Positions 13,401 through 43,045 of a stretch of DNA of 64,000 nucleotides are shown one piece after another (position 1 is the stretch's first letter; each line of letters begins with the position of its first letter). Under the pieces are notes generated by a model, which was given only the letters and a program-made list of their open reading frames with translations, searched no databases and was not told the origin of the DNA. Position numbers and translations under genes: made by a program. The stretch is from Clavelina lepadiformis (Eukaryota; Chordata; Ascidiacea; Aplousobranchia; Clavelinidae): contig NC_135243.1 in the NCBI RefSeq assembly GCF_947623445.1, forward strand, positions 22,018,479 through 22,082,478, read 5' to 3'.

Positions 13401-15854
13401 TGCTGACTTTGACAAAAGTGTAGTCTTACTTAATTAAAATAGTTTATAACATACTGTGTACTGCGCATAGAATATTTGGGCCCTTGCGTTTAAGACATTA
13501 TATTAGGCCGATAGCGACGAATGATTGTGTTTATGAAAAACAACACACCATCAGTAGCTGTGGTAGGAGCTGGTCTGGAGTAGGTATTTCCTTTTCAACA
13601 GAGTGTTGGCATTCTTGACACAACTGAACCTTAGGCTTGCCTTGCTGAATGCTGGCATGTCAAAACGTGACGTTATAAAGCATTTGTATATATGATTTGC
13701 TTATTTATAGCTTTCAGTTCACTTTGCCGGGAGGTTGAAGTGACACACGGAATTGGTGCCACATTTTTAACGTGGCGCGACTCCATTGTCCACATACACC
13801 CATTTTGTTACAAGAAAGTTTGACATTTAACTTTCAATAACTTAGCCAGTAATGTCGTATATAACATGGAGCAAAATTATTTTATAGTAACTGTTATTTT
13901 CTTACCGGTACTAATTAAAAGAAACGAAATAAAATGAAACTAATTGCGAGGTGTTTGAACTTAACTTTGCAATTTTAATGTTGTTGCCGCATTAAAAACA
14001 AGTACATTCACATGCAGCAACAACAGCAAAAATTTAATAAAAGTTTTCCCGGCCTAATAGCCCTTAGCATAGTTTTGCATGGGTTGTAAATAGTAGTAAA
14101 TAGTAGTAAATAGATAAAATGTTTGCCCGTTTAATTAATTCCCTTTTTGCTTGAAGTGACGCCACATCCTCGCGCAAGCTATTTCTATTAAAAGAACAGG
14201 AAGTAACTTTTAATATTATACCCTAAATATTTCTGTACGTGCAATGCGTGAAGTCAGTGGCAACTGTTTGCTTTTTCATGCAAATTGTGCGCTGGAAAAC
14301 AATGGTTTAAGTACGTCATAGTCAACATTCAACAGCACACTGAACAATATCGTCGAATTTAATCATGCAAATTTTGGCGTGTAAAATGCATAATGTTGCA
14401 AACGAAACTTATCAGCGATATAAAAAAGGACAAGTTTTGATGCTAGACATTGAATTGTGTATGAAGTTTGATGCGTTCAATGCGGTAGTTATGCCTTCAA
14501 ATTCCATAGCACATTAGATTGCTTCATATTGAAATTCGAGTTCAATACGTCTTTAGCTTCCGCTAGCTAAAATGACGTCGTATCACACCTTATGACCGAA
14601 ATGAAGCGACAATAATCCGTGAAGTAAGGTCTCGTGGTGTGATCAATGATTGTCGGGCTCCATACAAATTGTTTTAAATTATCACTCCTGCGATCCGGGC
14701 TAAGCTCTTAATGGTTCGAGAAGTTGACTGTAGATGAGATAAACAATCTGCAAGTGAATTTAAGGTTTCATAAAAAGCAATAAATAATTAAAAACTGAGC
14801 TTTGACGGAGTTTCCTCTCAAGGCGATTATTGCGAAATACAGAATGTCTTCAGATGTTGGAATTGGCCAGGGGCCGCGCCGGCAAAACAAGAAATGGAGA
14901 AACAGCGTAAGACAGAGGGTGGTTGTTTGACTGTCGAATTTTAAACATTTTCACAACATTATCAACGCTCGAGCAATTTAACTTTAACTCTGCCTTGGAA
15001 GCACTTGTTGCTAATGTAGGCTATTTTTAGCATGCGCTCACAGTTCTATGGCGTGTCCATATAAATGCATTCTAATATGACATATGGGTTATGCCTAAAT
15101 ATCTTAACCTAGTTTTTTTTTCCTAATTGACCGCTTGACCCATATTGTGTTCCAGCTGTAATAGCTTGCTGGTGTAATGTTATACTTATACGCGCAGTAG
15201 GCAGAAACACAGAACAGACAAGATGTTTTCATCTTGTTGTTTTGCCCTAACATGTAAGCATGATTTTGCAACGGGCACCTCAGCAAAAAGGTGGATTCGA
15301 AACTAGGTTTGTGCATTCTCTTTTCGCCTTAAACGCCTTGCATAAATGTCTACAAAAACCGAGTCGTTTGTTTTTTGTTTTAAATATTCATGACAGGTAC
15401 AGAGGTTGAATTTGTGAGCGAAGGCGAAAAGACACCGGCATAAAACATATGCATCTCGCCACCAAACTATGTCAAGCTATTGTTTGCTAAGAAACAACAT
15501 TATGCCTACATAATCATGACTATAAGCTGTTGTTTAAACGTATATGATAGGATTTTTTGGTAATTGTTTTTTTGTTATTAACTATCATAGCAATTACGTT
15601 ACAGATTCAGTACTTCGGCTTATGTTGTGTTTATAGTGTGGCAGTATTGTTTGACATAGGTGGAATAAAATAGGATATGCGGTAATTCATCAAAGAAGGA
15701 AAGCCCACCGGTTTACCTGCATTATTTAGTCTCTACAGGAATCGAATGTTCTGGTGGAAGCTGTATCTGTTGTTTCTGGTTCAAGAAATTTTGCTGGATT
15801 TATAGAAGTTTATAATAGCGAATTCTTCCAAGACGATTTTGTGAGCAGGCAGAA
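10437..15854. other. Non-coding interval between FoxQ1 and G-alpha-q
   Basis: Divergent intergenic DNA: FoxQ1 is transcribed leftward and the G-alpha-q gene rightward, so this 5.4-kb block should hold both promoters. A TATA-like TTTATATC on the minus strand near 10500, about 65 bases before the FoxQ1 start codon, is a possible core promoter. Otherwise I see only short simple repeats such as TAGTAAA near 14090. No convincing exon, RNA gene or transposon terminus was found. Confidence 0.5.
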
Positions 15855-33964
<18,110 letters not shown>

Positions 33965-34090
33965 TGTACCGGACCCTACTTTTTCTGCTCCTTTATATTA
34001 TCAAGGACGACGCCCCTCAAGGGGGGCTTAGTGAACGTCGCATAAGGGGTCCTGAACCTACTCACCCCCCTAAACAACTTCCCCCGGAAG

Positions 34091-34096
34091 AATAAA
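34091..34096 (+). terminator. Gq polyadenylation signal
   Basis: An AATAAA hexamer 127 bases after the G-alpha-q stop codon, in the sense orientation. It is the first canonical signal downstream of the gene and would give a short 3'UTR of about 145-150 bases. Actual use is inferred. Confidence 0.7.
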
Positions 34097-36190
34097 GCTG
34101 CTTAGCGCGGAACCTGTTTTCTCCCCCGTCCCTTACGGTCTCAAAGTTTTAGCGTTTTTCTACTTGAGATCGATTATCATCCGTGAATCGATGCATTTTA
34201 CCTTTGTGCAGTTTTCTGAAGCTGCTTGCCTGGGATATCGAACATGGAGTGAGTTTTCACCCAAAGTAATATTAATTTTAACGGCTCCATAGCCTGGTGT
34301 CACTCTACCGCTCGAGAGGTAGGAGATAGTCCGTTTTTGGTGTCGAAACTGCACCCTTTTATCGAAACCCAGGTCTAGGTTTTCATTGTTTTATTTTTAA
34401 TCTTGTTACCATTTATTCTTTTTACCACAATGAACTGCTGTTTTAACAACTATCTTTGTATGGTACTAAGTTCTCGCTTCATTCACATTCAAAGTTGTTT
34501 TTAAACCTTATCCCAGAACTCGGGGTTCGATTCTATTGCTACAATTTTTACATTCGTTTTTCAGAGTTAGTATACTTTTCGGGTCAATGTAGCTATAAAG
34601 TCACTTGCGACCGTTTTTTAGGCAACTGTTGGCGTTGCTTGGGAACTTGGTTGTCACAACTACAAGTGAGGCCACAATTCCAGCAATAGTTGTCTCCATG
34701 GCTTCAATCATTTCGGAATATGTTTGTTAGGGTATGACGTCACTTTTCATCGATGACAAGGCATCCGGCGATGACGTCATTATGTAGATACAGTGAAATA
34801 GTTCGCACGATCGTAACATATCCAAAACAGTTTGATTTGGCGCTTTCATTTGGATTGTGTTTATCAAAAAACAGTTAACTTCCACAAATTGCTGTCCATC
34901 CAGCTGTTACGTAATTTTTGTCATACGTCACAAAGGGAATTGTGATTCTATCGATCGTAAAATGGAACTTATTCAATTAATTCTGCGTGATTCAGAACGG
35001 AAAATGTTTTGTTACTCCACTAACATGTGTAGAGCCTTGCATGATCCCGTTGCTTTAAAAGCACAGTTTTTGCTTTTTTTACAAATAAATTTGATCCTAC
35101 GGTTGCGTTTCGGTCGAATCCACTTCTGCGTGTGTTATGTGTTTGGTTTTTCTGCAAACTATTAGGTTTATCTGCTCCTTTCAAAGCGCGTTACTTAACA
35201 GAAACATTATCTTATTTAAGCTTTACTGACGGTGTATAAATATGTTATCTTTCTTCGATATATTATATATATGTTGATTATTCTAACTTGCATTCCTGGT
35301 GTGTAGCGTGACGTCACCTTAACGTAACAGCGATGGTGCGTTAGACTATCGTTGGGCATTGATGTATATAACAAAGCACTTTTCTACAAACTTTTTTTAT
35401 GTCTCGGCACAACTTTTGGGACGTAACTTGAAAACTTAACCCAGTACATTACTAATGGAAGTAACTGTTACCATATAAAGGACCCTTGCCCTTTTTGCCC
35501 TTATCCTAGTTGACCCTTGTGACCGAGTAACACAATATTAACCCAATGTGCGACCGGTTTTGCGCAAATGCCAGAAGTGATTTTCAATAAACAAAACTTA
35601 TCCACAAATCTGTGCTGTGTAGTGTTTAAAATACTTCGGTTAAAACTGGATGTAAAACAATTTGTGTAATTTTTTCTGTAGGGACAAGTATAGCTGATAG
35701 GAAGTCTATGAACTATTCGACTGCAAGGTATTATTCAGATACCATTCAAAGTTGTGTAACATAGCAACCTCTGGTCGTCCATCAAGGCTTCCACCGAAAT
35801 TCCCCAGAGACACGCATTGTGTTCACATCGACGTGAAACGTGTACGGTTTAAGTCTGCCTTCGTGAACCGCTTGCCCTCTCGCCGTTTAATATTGTCAAA
35901 CGTCGGAAATTCTTTGATGCTTTCATCACTGCTACTGTTCAGCTGCAGCATATGACGTCAGATCAATCTTGCATCATAGTCGAGCTATGTGATGACAACA
36001 TTGGTATTGTGTCCATGGACATAAGCGGGTTTGTCGTAGTCCTATTTATCTGCTTTACTGCATGTTATCCAAGTAATCATTTTTGTATTGTGTGCTGATA
36101 TAAAATTTGCATGGCAGCAGTATTTCATTCCTACTTCTTATTACCAATCAGGGTATATGCAGTACACGATTTTAAGGTACCACAAGCGAA

Positions 36191-37059
36191 CAGTGATTCT
36201 CAACCGCCAGTCCGTGGACCGGTGCCGGTCCGCCATATATATTACAATTTTTTATCTCAATTGCAAAATGTTGAAAGCTAGTCCATTGATTAAAGAAATA
36301 AAACATCAAATTTTAAACTGATTAAGAACTTCGCTGGTTCCGTAATTTCCAGCTCTGTGATGTTACATTGAGTTCATGGTCTACTATGGACTTTATCGTA
36401 CGTCACGATGCGGCAAGTGTTGTGTCCAACTGTTTAAAAGTAGGCTGCAACGCGTTTAAGACAAGTTGTATGTGAAAGCTAAGAAGACTTTTAAACAAAA
36501 TTTAACAGCAAAAGAAACCCAACAGTGAAAATCAAGTTAGTGGTTTTAACAGGACAGAGGAAGAAACTACTGCTTCAGATTTACAACATGGCTTGAAACG
36601 ATCATGCAATGCTGATATGGATTACGCAGAAACAAAGAAAAAGCGAAAACGAGACTTCATAAGGTAGTATGATAGTAAATTCTTAAGTGCTCGATTCCAC
36701 TATTGCTCCAAGCAGTGAAAAAGTACCGCTGCCCATGTGCTTAGTCTGTGCGAAAATACTTTCAAACGATGCAATGAAACCTCAGAAAAGCTTTTCATCG
36801 TTATCTCTCATCAAGACCAAACAAAGATATCGTGTGGAAGTCAATTCTGTACTTCGCCTTGCAGAAACTTCAATAGAACACGTATGATATCAAAAAGACA
36901 GCAGCAAATTTCTCATTAATTGAAGTTTCGATTACTTGCTTTTGAGTTGGATACTCTTGTCGTAATTAAATTTTGGGTTGATGTTTGAAGGCCCACCGAT
37001 CCGCAAAATTTGTTTTGAAATTTTACCGGTCCGCAAGCTAAAAAGGTTGAGAACCACTG
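36191..37059 (+). mobile_element. Decayed hAT transposon with BED-finger transposase remnant
   Basis: The termini CAGTGATTCTCAACC and GGTTGAGAACCACTG are near-perfect hAT inverted repeats, 869 bp apart. Subterminal GTCCG/CGGTCCGC motifs occur at each end. The interior (about 36690-36790, plus) encodes PLPMCLVCAKILSNDAMKP, matching the start of the BED-type zinc finger of ZBED5-like hAT transposases; the downstream His pair is not recognisable. An upstream basic stretch KKKRKRDF in the same region fits the N-terminus of such proteins. The catalytic core is missing, so this is an internally deleted and degraded copy. The flanking octamers CAAGCGAA and TTCTAGAC do not match. Confidence 0.8.
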
Positions 37060-40000
37060 TTCTAGACAGAGTTTATTTCATAATTAATAGCGTCTATATT
37101 GGCCCAATACAACTTCAACGACAAAAACGCTTGTTTATTGCTGTAATGACTCCAGTTGCATATTTAAAAAATTTTTACTTATAATTATAAGTCTAATAAA
37201 TGAATCGACTTAACTTGAGTCTCGTTATGGTAGATGTGAAAACTATAAGTTAGCTTGTTGGGTGAAAAAAGCGAATATTTTTTAAACAAAGTGCGCTTGT
37301 TTGAAAGAAATCACCAACCAGGCTTTATCTGAGACGGTTGAAATAACAGCAAGTTTACAGCCAACTTCAAACGTTGCTTTATTTGAGGTCAAACAGCTTT
37401 GTGAAGCTCACAGGATTGACTTGATCCATAGGACCCTCTTTGATAGGACAAGTTGATTTGAGTCAAATCAAAAAATTGGTGGCAACTCTGCTTAGCTGAA
37501 AGCCGGCAGACCACAAATTATAACTTGTAATGAAAAGGGGGTGTATTTTACCTTAGCCTGGAAGGTTTACCCACCTACACTACAAAGTCTGTTTCCTTGT
37601 GTATTACTTAACAGTGAACTTTGATAGACTTCAGCGATAATGACACAGGAATGACTACTGTATAATCTGATTATATTTGAAGCTTCTTTGAATGAATACA
37701 TCAAGATAGAACATTATAACAGCAACAGCACAGAGACTTGTTGCGGCGTTGATCGTACGACTGAAAGAGGCTGAGTAAAACAAAATGCACGCACAAGGGA
37801 ACAATCGATTACGTCACGCAGTGTTATGCTTCACTGATTCCATAGATGAGAATTCTATGTAGTAAACAATTTTATATTGCATTAAGTGATATATTTATCA
37901 CAAACTCACTACCGCCACCTAGTGGCTTGAAATACCGATCGTCGTCATCCAAGGGTCTCGTCCTAAAAATGTTAGTTGATTTATCCCTGTTAAGTGTTTC
38001 CATGTATGAATTATAGTCCAACATTGAAAGCATCCAAACCCTTTATAAACGCTTTCATTACTGGGGAACCCGCTTCCAGTCCGCTTACGTGTTCTTGCAT
38101 GCATCGGGCAACACGGTCCACGTGTCTACAGAAAACCTAGAAATCTTTTTCAGTAAAACCAAGTGCGCTGTTTATTCAAATAGCCCATCGCAAATTCTCC
38201 AAGTCATTTCAGGATATGGGAATTATCAACCGATAAACTTCCATTTTAACGCTGAATGTCTTGAGAAAACGGGTTATTGAAATGCAGGAATGATTATACA
38301 CATTCCCGCCACATAATTAACATTCGCATGCTACCGTATTTTCCTAAATTTGCCGTAATTGCAAATCGTACAATTAGTTAGCAGACCTATTTCAGCTGCT
38401 AAAATATACTGAAATCGGTCTACCAACTACAGTTCGCTTGCTTTTTTTGCTAACAAACAGGCTTTGTGAACAGTTACTCGATCTCTTACACAGATTTGTT
38501 ACTAAACCTAACACAAATGCCATGATTTTGTTCTAATAAGCACACTTTACCTAGCTGAATACGCATTACCAGCAGCTGAAAGCGGTTAACTTTCCTACAA
38601 TGATTGAAGACCTATTGCTGTTACCATTACGGCAGATAGGCCTCAAACCATTGAAAAATAGTTACCAATGCCGGTTTGTAAACATGCGCAACCTTCTTAG
38701 CATTCCGGCGTTTGTATTTTGAACGTATTTTATTGCCAAATTGCGTTCCCTTAGGCTACTTTTTCTGTCGAAGACTCTACTGCTTTTAATAAGATTAAGA
38801 TTGTGAACAGTGCAAATTTGGCAGCGCTACTCTTAACAATGACAACGACACTCCCAAAATTACTTTCATGTACAACTGTAACTAATTAAGCTTAGTCTGT
38901 AAAGTAGCCTTGTATCAGAGCCTGGGCTGCCGCTGACTAGCCTAAGTTCCTCAAAGCCCAAGTTCAAAGTTGCTGCTAGACAAAGCATGGCTTAGTCTGA
39001 ATCACAAGATAAAATTGTGTTAATCCTAACATATAGCCATGACTTATACAAGATTGCCTTACATTAACGGTGACTTTAGCTATCGGTAGGTACGGCTTCC
39101 ATGGACGTTCAGTAATTAAGGACGTAAACAACTTTGACTAATGCCGACTGGCTATCAGCGAAGAAAACTTTCCAAAATCAAATTATGGAGAAGACATATC
39201 GCCAAACCGTACCTAGTTCAGGATTGCATTATTGCGTAATAGTTCGGCCTCAATTAGTATGCTAATGAGTCTTCGATTCTGCCATAAAAATACGCAGTTG
39301 TCTTAAAACTAAGGAGCTGTGTTTGGGTTGAAAAAGGTCTAGCTGCTTTCCATAAGCTAAATGCTACCTTGAAAGATTTGTCTTCGCTGTGTTGTGGTCG
39401 CACGTTCGTTGGCTAGTAACTGGTGATTTGTTGCAATCGTCTTGCGGTTTTATAGCCATTATGACGTCTTTGAAAACAACTGGAATTCCAGGTTGTCAAA
39501 CGAAGCGACGAAATCTTTGATATAAGGTCTTTGAGAATAGCTTGTAGCGCCAGCTGAAGTCATTAACGCCTTCATTAAACAAGTCATTATGAAATGTTGG
39601 CTTCAATGCTTGTTACTTATAACTCGTAAAATTATCACTTGTTGGAAGCTGTCACTTGTCAAAAGGTGACACTTAGTCAAAGTTTATTAAAAGCTTTAAA
39701 AGACGTAACGCATGGTTTTGTTTCAAAGACAAAGTGCACTGTTGGCAGATAGTTCAAGATACATTAACTGTAGGCCTATTACCACACTATTATTGCAGAA
39801 AGTGATAAATTTTGTGAGTTTTGAGGTAAATTATAACCTTCCAATTTCGACATTCCCAAGCAAGACGATACTTTGCTGTTTGAAACATTCTTCTTTGTTT
39901 CGTTGCGTATCGGCGATTCAGCTGCAATTTATCGAATTGAATATAACGTATTGGGAATTTGAAGATTTAGCTTTGTCAACAGCTTTCTATCTTTTGGCCG

Positions 40001-40546
40001 TTATGGAAATCTTTATCGTAGATGTCTGTGCAAAGTCTCAAACGTGATTAATTTCAGTAACCTACTTTGCTAGAAAACTTTGGAGGGGCCAACTTGGTGT
40101 GGTATGCATTGGCAGTTACAGAATACAGTTCCAATTGTGATAAACTATGACAACTGTTCAAAAGTTGGGGGACATGTCTCCCAGAAACGACGTCCCTGAT
40201 CCGTAATCGCTGGAGGACGGGCTAAGTACAAGTTTTTTGTGATCCAAAGGTAGAAGCAAGCAAACAAACTGCAAAGGATTTTGCCTCAGCTTATACCACC
40301 TCGTTTGAACTATGTACCGGCAAAGGGTCGCATAACACCAAAAGCTGTATAAAGATGATACTTGGTTCTTTAAACAATCGTTTTTCATGTCATCTTGCCA
40401 TAATTCGTCTTGTAGGTTTCGATTTATGTACACTTTTGTTTTATCGTCTGTACAGTACAGTATATACAACAGCCAGACTTCGTTGAACCAGACCACTTTG
40501 TTTCGTCATAAAAAGTCGGTTTATCCAGCTATCCGGATAAATCGGA

Positions 40547-40870
40547 AGCAAAACAATATGGCCGCCACTAATTCAAAGGAAAAAATCGTGCGTTCAAAGC
40601 TGTTTTTCACAATTCCTCGTTAACCTCCCTTAAATGTTGTAAAATATTAACCTACAACAAAAGATGCTCAGCTGGTGAATTAATTCTTCATTCTCTTATT
40701 GTAATAGTAACATATACTTAACCTAAATCTACCTTCTAATCTAAACCTAACTCCAATGAAACCTTAAATAACTAAACACAACTTTTTTCCATATCCTTTC
40801 TCTCAAAATTTTCAACAACATGCTCCGTGACCTACATACTGTGAAATAGTCACTTCGAAAAAATAATAGG
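40547..40870. repeat. Dispersed repeat, copy 1 (hAT interior type)
   Basis: Shares extended similarity with 41200-41460 and 55790-56035. Common blocks include GTGCGTTCAAAG, CTTAAATGTTGTAA, CTTCTAATCTAAA, AACTCCAAT and GTGAAATAGTCACTTCG. Because the 41200 copy lies inside a complete hAT element, this copy is probably the interior of a related element whose ends have decayed. No coding potential. Confidence 0.75.
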
Positions 40871-41089
40871 GAGAAATTTTTCGTAGTGAATGTATGAAAC
40901 AAACGAAAATTGTAAACGACATTCAAGCCTATTAGGGAAGTGAGATTGCTGCTTTCATTGTGCATAGGTAATTAGCTGTTGGTTTGGTCATCTTCGACAA
41001 ATACACGAAAGCTTGCATTCACAGCCATTCTTTTCCGCTTTGCACTTCGCACTTCAGGTTTAACGGCTTTTCTGTCTGTTGATTTAGCA

Positions 41090-41677
41090 CAGCGGTTTCC
41101 AAACTTTTTTCAGCGCGACCCAAATCTGAGTTTGGTGAAAATCTCGCAACCCAAGACTCAAACAACGCATTTTCAAACAGAAAGATAAGGCTACTACCAC
41201 TATCTCACCGGAATTTTTTGCGTTCAAGCAATTTTTCATAGTTCTTTGTTAACCTCACTTAAATGTTGTAACATAGCAACCTATGTTAAACCTGCTTCTA
41301 CTTTCTAATCTAAATCTGACTCCAATAAAACGTTAAATACAGTAACTAAAATAAACTTTCTGCATACCCATTCTCCTAACCTAACCGCCTATCTTTAACA
41401 ACAGGCTGTGTGGCCTATACGTATACACACTGTGAAATAGTCACTTCGAAAAAATAAAATGATTGTATGAATGATTTTGGCAGTAAGTTGCAAAGTTCAT
41501 TTTCAGTGTCAGCAATCCACTTTTTTCTCAAGTACCGACGCTACAGACAAGCAGTGATAGCGTGGTTCACTCACTATGAAACAATGTAGGCCTATTTTAT
41601 TACAAACACAATCATTTGGATTGCCTCGGCCCGACCCACTTTTTGACACTTCGCGACCCATGCTTTAGGAATAACTG
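41090..41677. mobile_element. Non-autonomous hAT element (588 bp)
   Basis: A perfect 8-base duplication, ATTTAGCA, at 41082-41089 and 41678-41685 flanks the element. It begins CAGCGGTTTCCAAAC and ends with a divergent inverted copy (CTTTAGGAATAACTG). GCGACCCA motifs are present near both ends, as in the element at 17399. The interior (about 41200-41460) is the dispersed repeat also found near 40.6 and 55.9 kb. The right end is only about 12 bases from the stop codon of the putative homeodomain-like exon at 41689. Confidence 0.9.
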
Positions 41678-41688
41678 ATTTAGCACAT

Positions 41689-42530
41689 TTATTCCGAAAC
41701 TTCTGTGTCGGAGTCGGACAGCGGGGTTGCCGGGTTAAAGGGGTAGAATGCATGGTAAGAAATCTGTTCCCTGCAGTTTTGTGTCGGATATGGAAGGGAA
41801 TTCCGGTTGTTCGGGGTTTGGATTAACAAGGTCTGACTATAGTAAATTAAGTTAGGCTTGGGAGCCTGTACATGTGCAGGTGAAATGTAGCCTAGGTTTG
41901 TTGTTGCTTGCTGCTGGAAATGCTTCTCACTTTCAAATCTATGCTGCGTTTGAAACCAATTCTGAACACTAGTTTTTATATTCATGCATCGAGATATCTG
42001 AAATAAAAAAGATTTTCAACATCTTTCAAAAGAGTGAACCTTTGATAAGCAGCCCAATTAACAGACTGTGCATAGTTTTTTCAAACTTTCATTATTGTAT
42101 CATTTGAATCGGCTTAAAAGTAAATGCGAGTTCAGCACTTTCCTGACTATGGTGGTACTCGTTAGTGTATTTCTCACCATTGCCTGTGGGACGAAGTGCA
42201 TTAATTAATAAAACCGGCACCTTAATCCATGGGCTAAAAGAGAAACCACCCTTTAATCTGTCCCCTTTGTTGGCGGTTACAGGTCAATTAAACCCGGGAC
42301 GCCCGTCAGTTGAATCATCCTTGGGTTAAATCGTTGCTGTGTTGAATTGACTGACCACCCTCCTTGGCGAATCAGTAGAAAGGTTTTCGCTTATAACAAA
42401 TTTCTAAAAACGTCCCCAGCCATCCCACTATGTCTTTACCCTTCATTCGACGTTTTGCAATATATTTCGTGTATTCAACTCGAATCTGCCGGCAACGTTG
42501 ACGATCGTGAAAAAACGGAATAATCGCTGT
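41689..42530 (-). CDS. Putative divergent homeodomain-like protein (two 3' exons)
   Basis: The last exon (41997-41689, acceptor TTTATTTCAG) reads ISRCMNIKTSVQNWFQTQHR. It resembles helices 2-3 of a homeodomain (VQNWFQ) and is followed by a Gln/Pro/Asn-rich tail ending SDSDTEVSE. A candidate preceding exon (42530-42429) reads CRQIRVEYTKYIAKRRMK then GKDI, with phase-0 donor ATA|GTGGGA. Joined, Tyr at the helix-1 position 20 is exactly 28 residues before Trp at position 48, as in homeodomains. Against it: Asn51 is Thr, Arg53 is His, the N-terminal basic arm is not evident, and the donor and upstream acceptor are weak. The stop TAA lies inside an AATAAA hexamer. No start exon was found between here and the FAM227 3' end. 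The coding exon at 41689 is fairly likely; the homeodomain assignment is tentative. Confidence 0.35.
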
Positions 42531-43045
42531 CTATGACGCGTAATACTCGGATTCGTGTTCGGTTTGACGAATTCTTATAGTTATTGAACATATGATTACG
42601 CCACATGGTTTTATGCTAGGGTAGCCTAAAGTTTATTTGCAAATTTCTTTTAATCTTTGCACTTTGCGGTCAGTAATTAAACAAACAAAAAGCAAAATCG
42701 TTCACAGTGTCGATAATAATTCACAGTCAGATAAGCAATTATGAAAATAGAAAAGGATTTCCAACAAATCCAGACTAAGAGTAAACTCTTTCGATCGTGG
42801 AGGCAATACGCTAATAGTAGAAAATAATAATAATAATAGTAGTAAAGTCGCAATTAAAGGTCTGCAACAAATTAAAATTCTGTCAAGCGTTACATTATGC
42901 GTAGGTCGTTTTCAACAATGGGAAAGCGATTAATTGAACTAAAAGGTGAACAAGAAACATCGAGAAGAAATAGCAAAAGGTTACAACAAATTCATCAAGT
43001 AGCAAGTCTGAAATTATAGAGTCTATGATTTATCCTCTGTCAGTA

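Larger units (their letters stand above)
34100..41688. other. Mostly non-coding interval with hAT relics
   Basis: A 7.6-kb gap between the Gq 3' end and the next putative exon. It holds the decayed hAT at 36191-37059, the repeat copy near 40547-40870 and the element at 41090-41677. CRE-like TGACGTCA sites cluster at 34734-34780. A TE-like fragment with GGGGGACATGTC lies near 40168. Two exon-like segments on the minus strand near 37905-38110 (acceptor-flanked, one reading HVDRVARCMQEH, the other TRPLDDDDRYFKPL) do not join in phase and have no homology I recognise. Confidence 0.45.

Noticed and set aside
34160-34380. tRNA gene or SINE downstream of Gq, suggested by a CTCTACCGCTCGAGAGGTAG hairpin
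   Set aside because: No usable box A and box B pair at tRNA spacing and no cloverleaf could be drawn.
39712-40496. Open frames of 111 (plus) and 112 (minus) codons
   Set aside because: No homology; part of the minus frame runs through a transposon-like GGGGGACATGTC patch.
42901-43020. Plus-strand peptide MGKRLIELKGEQETSRRNSK as a small gene
   Set aside because: Short, without homology or polyadenylation context, and it lies just beyond the FAM227 stop on the opposite strand.
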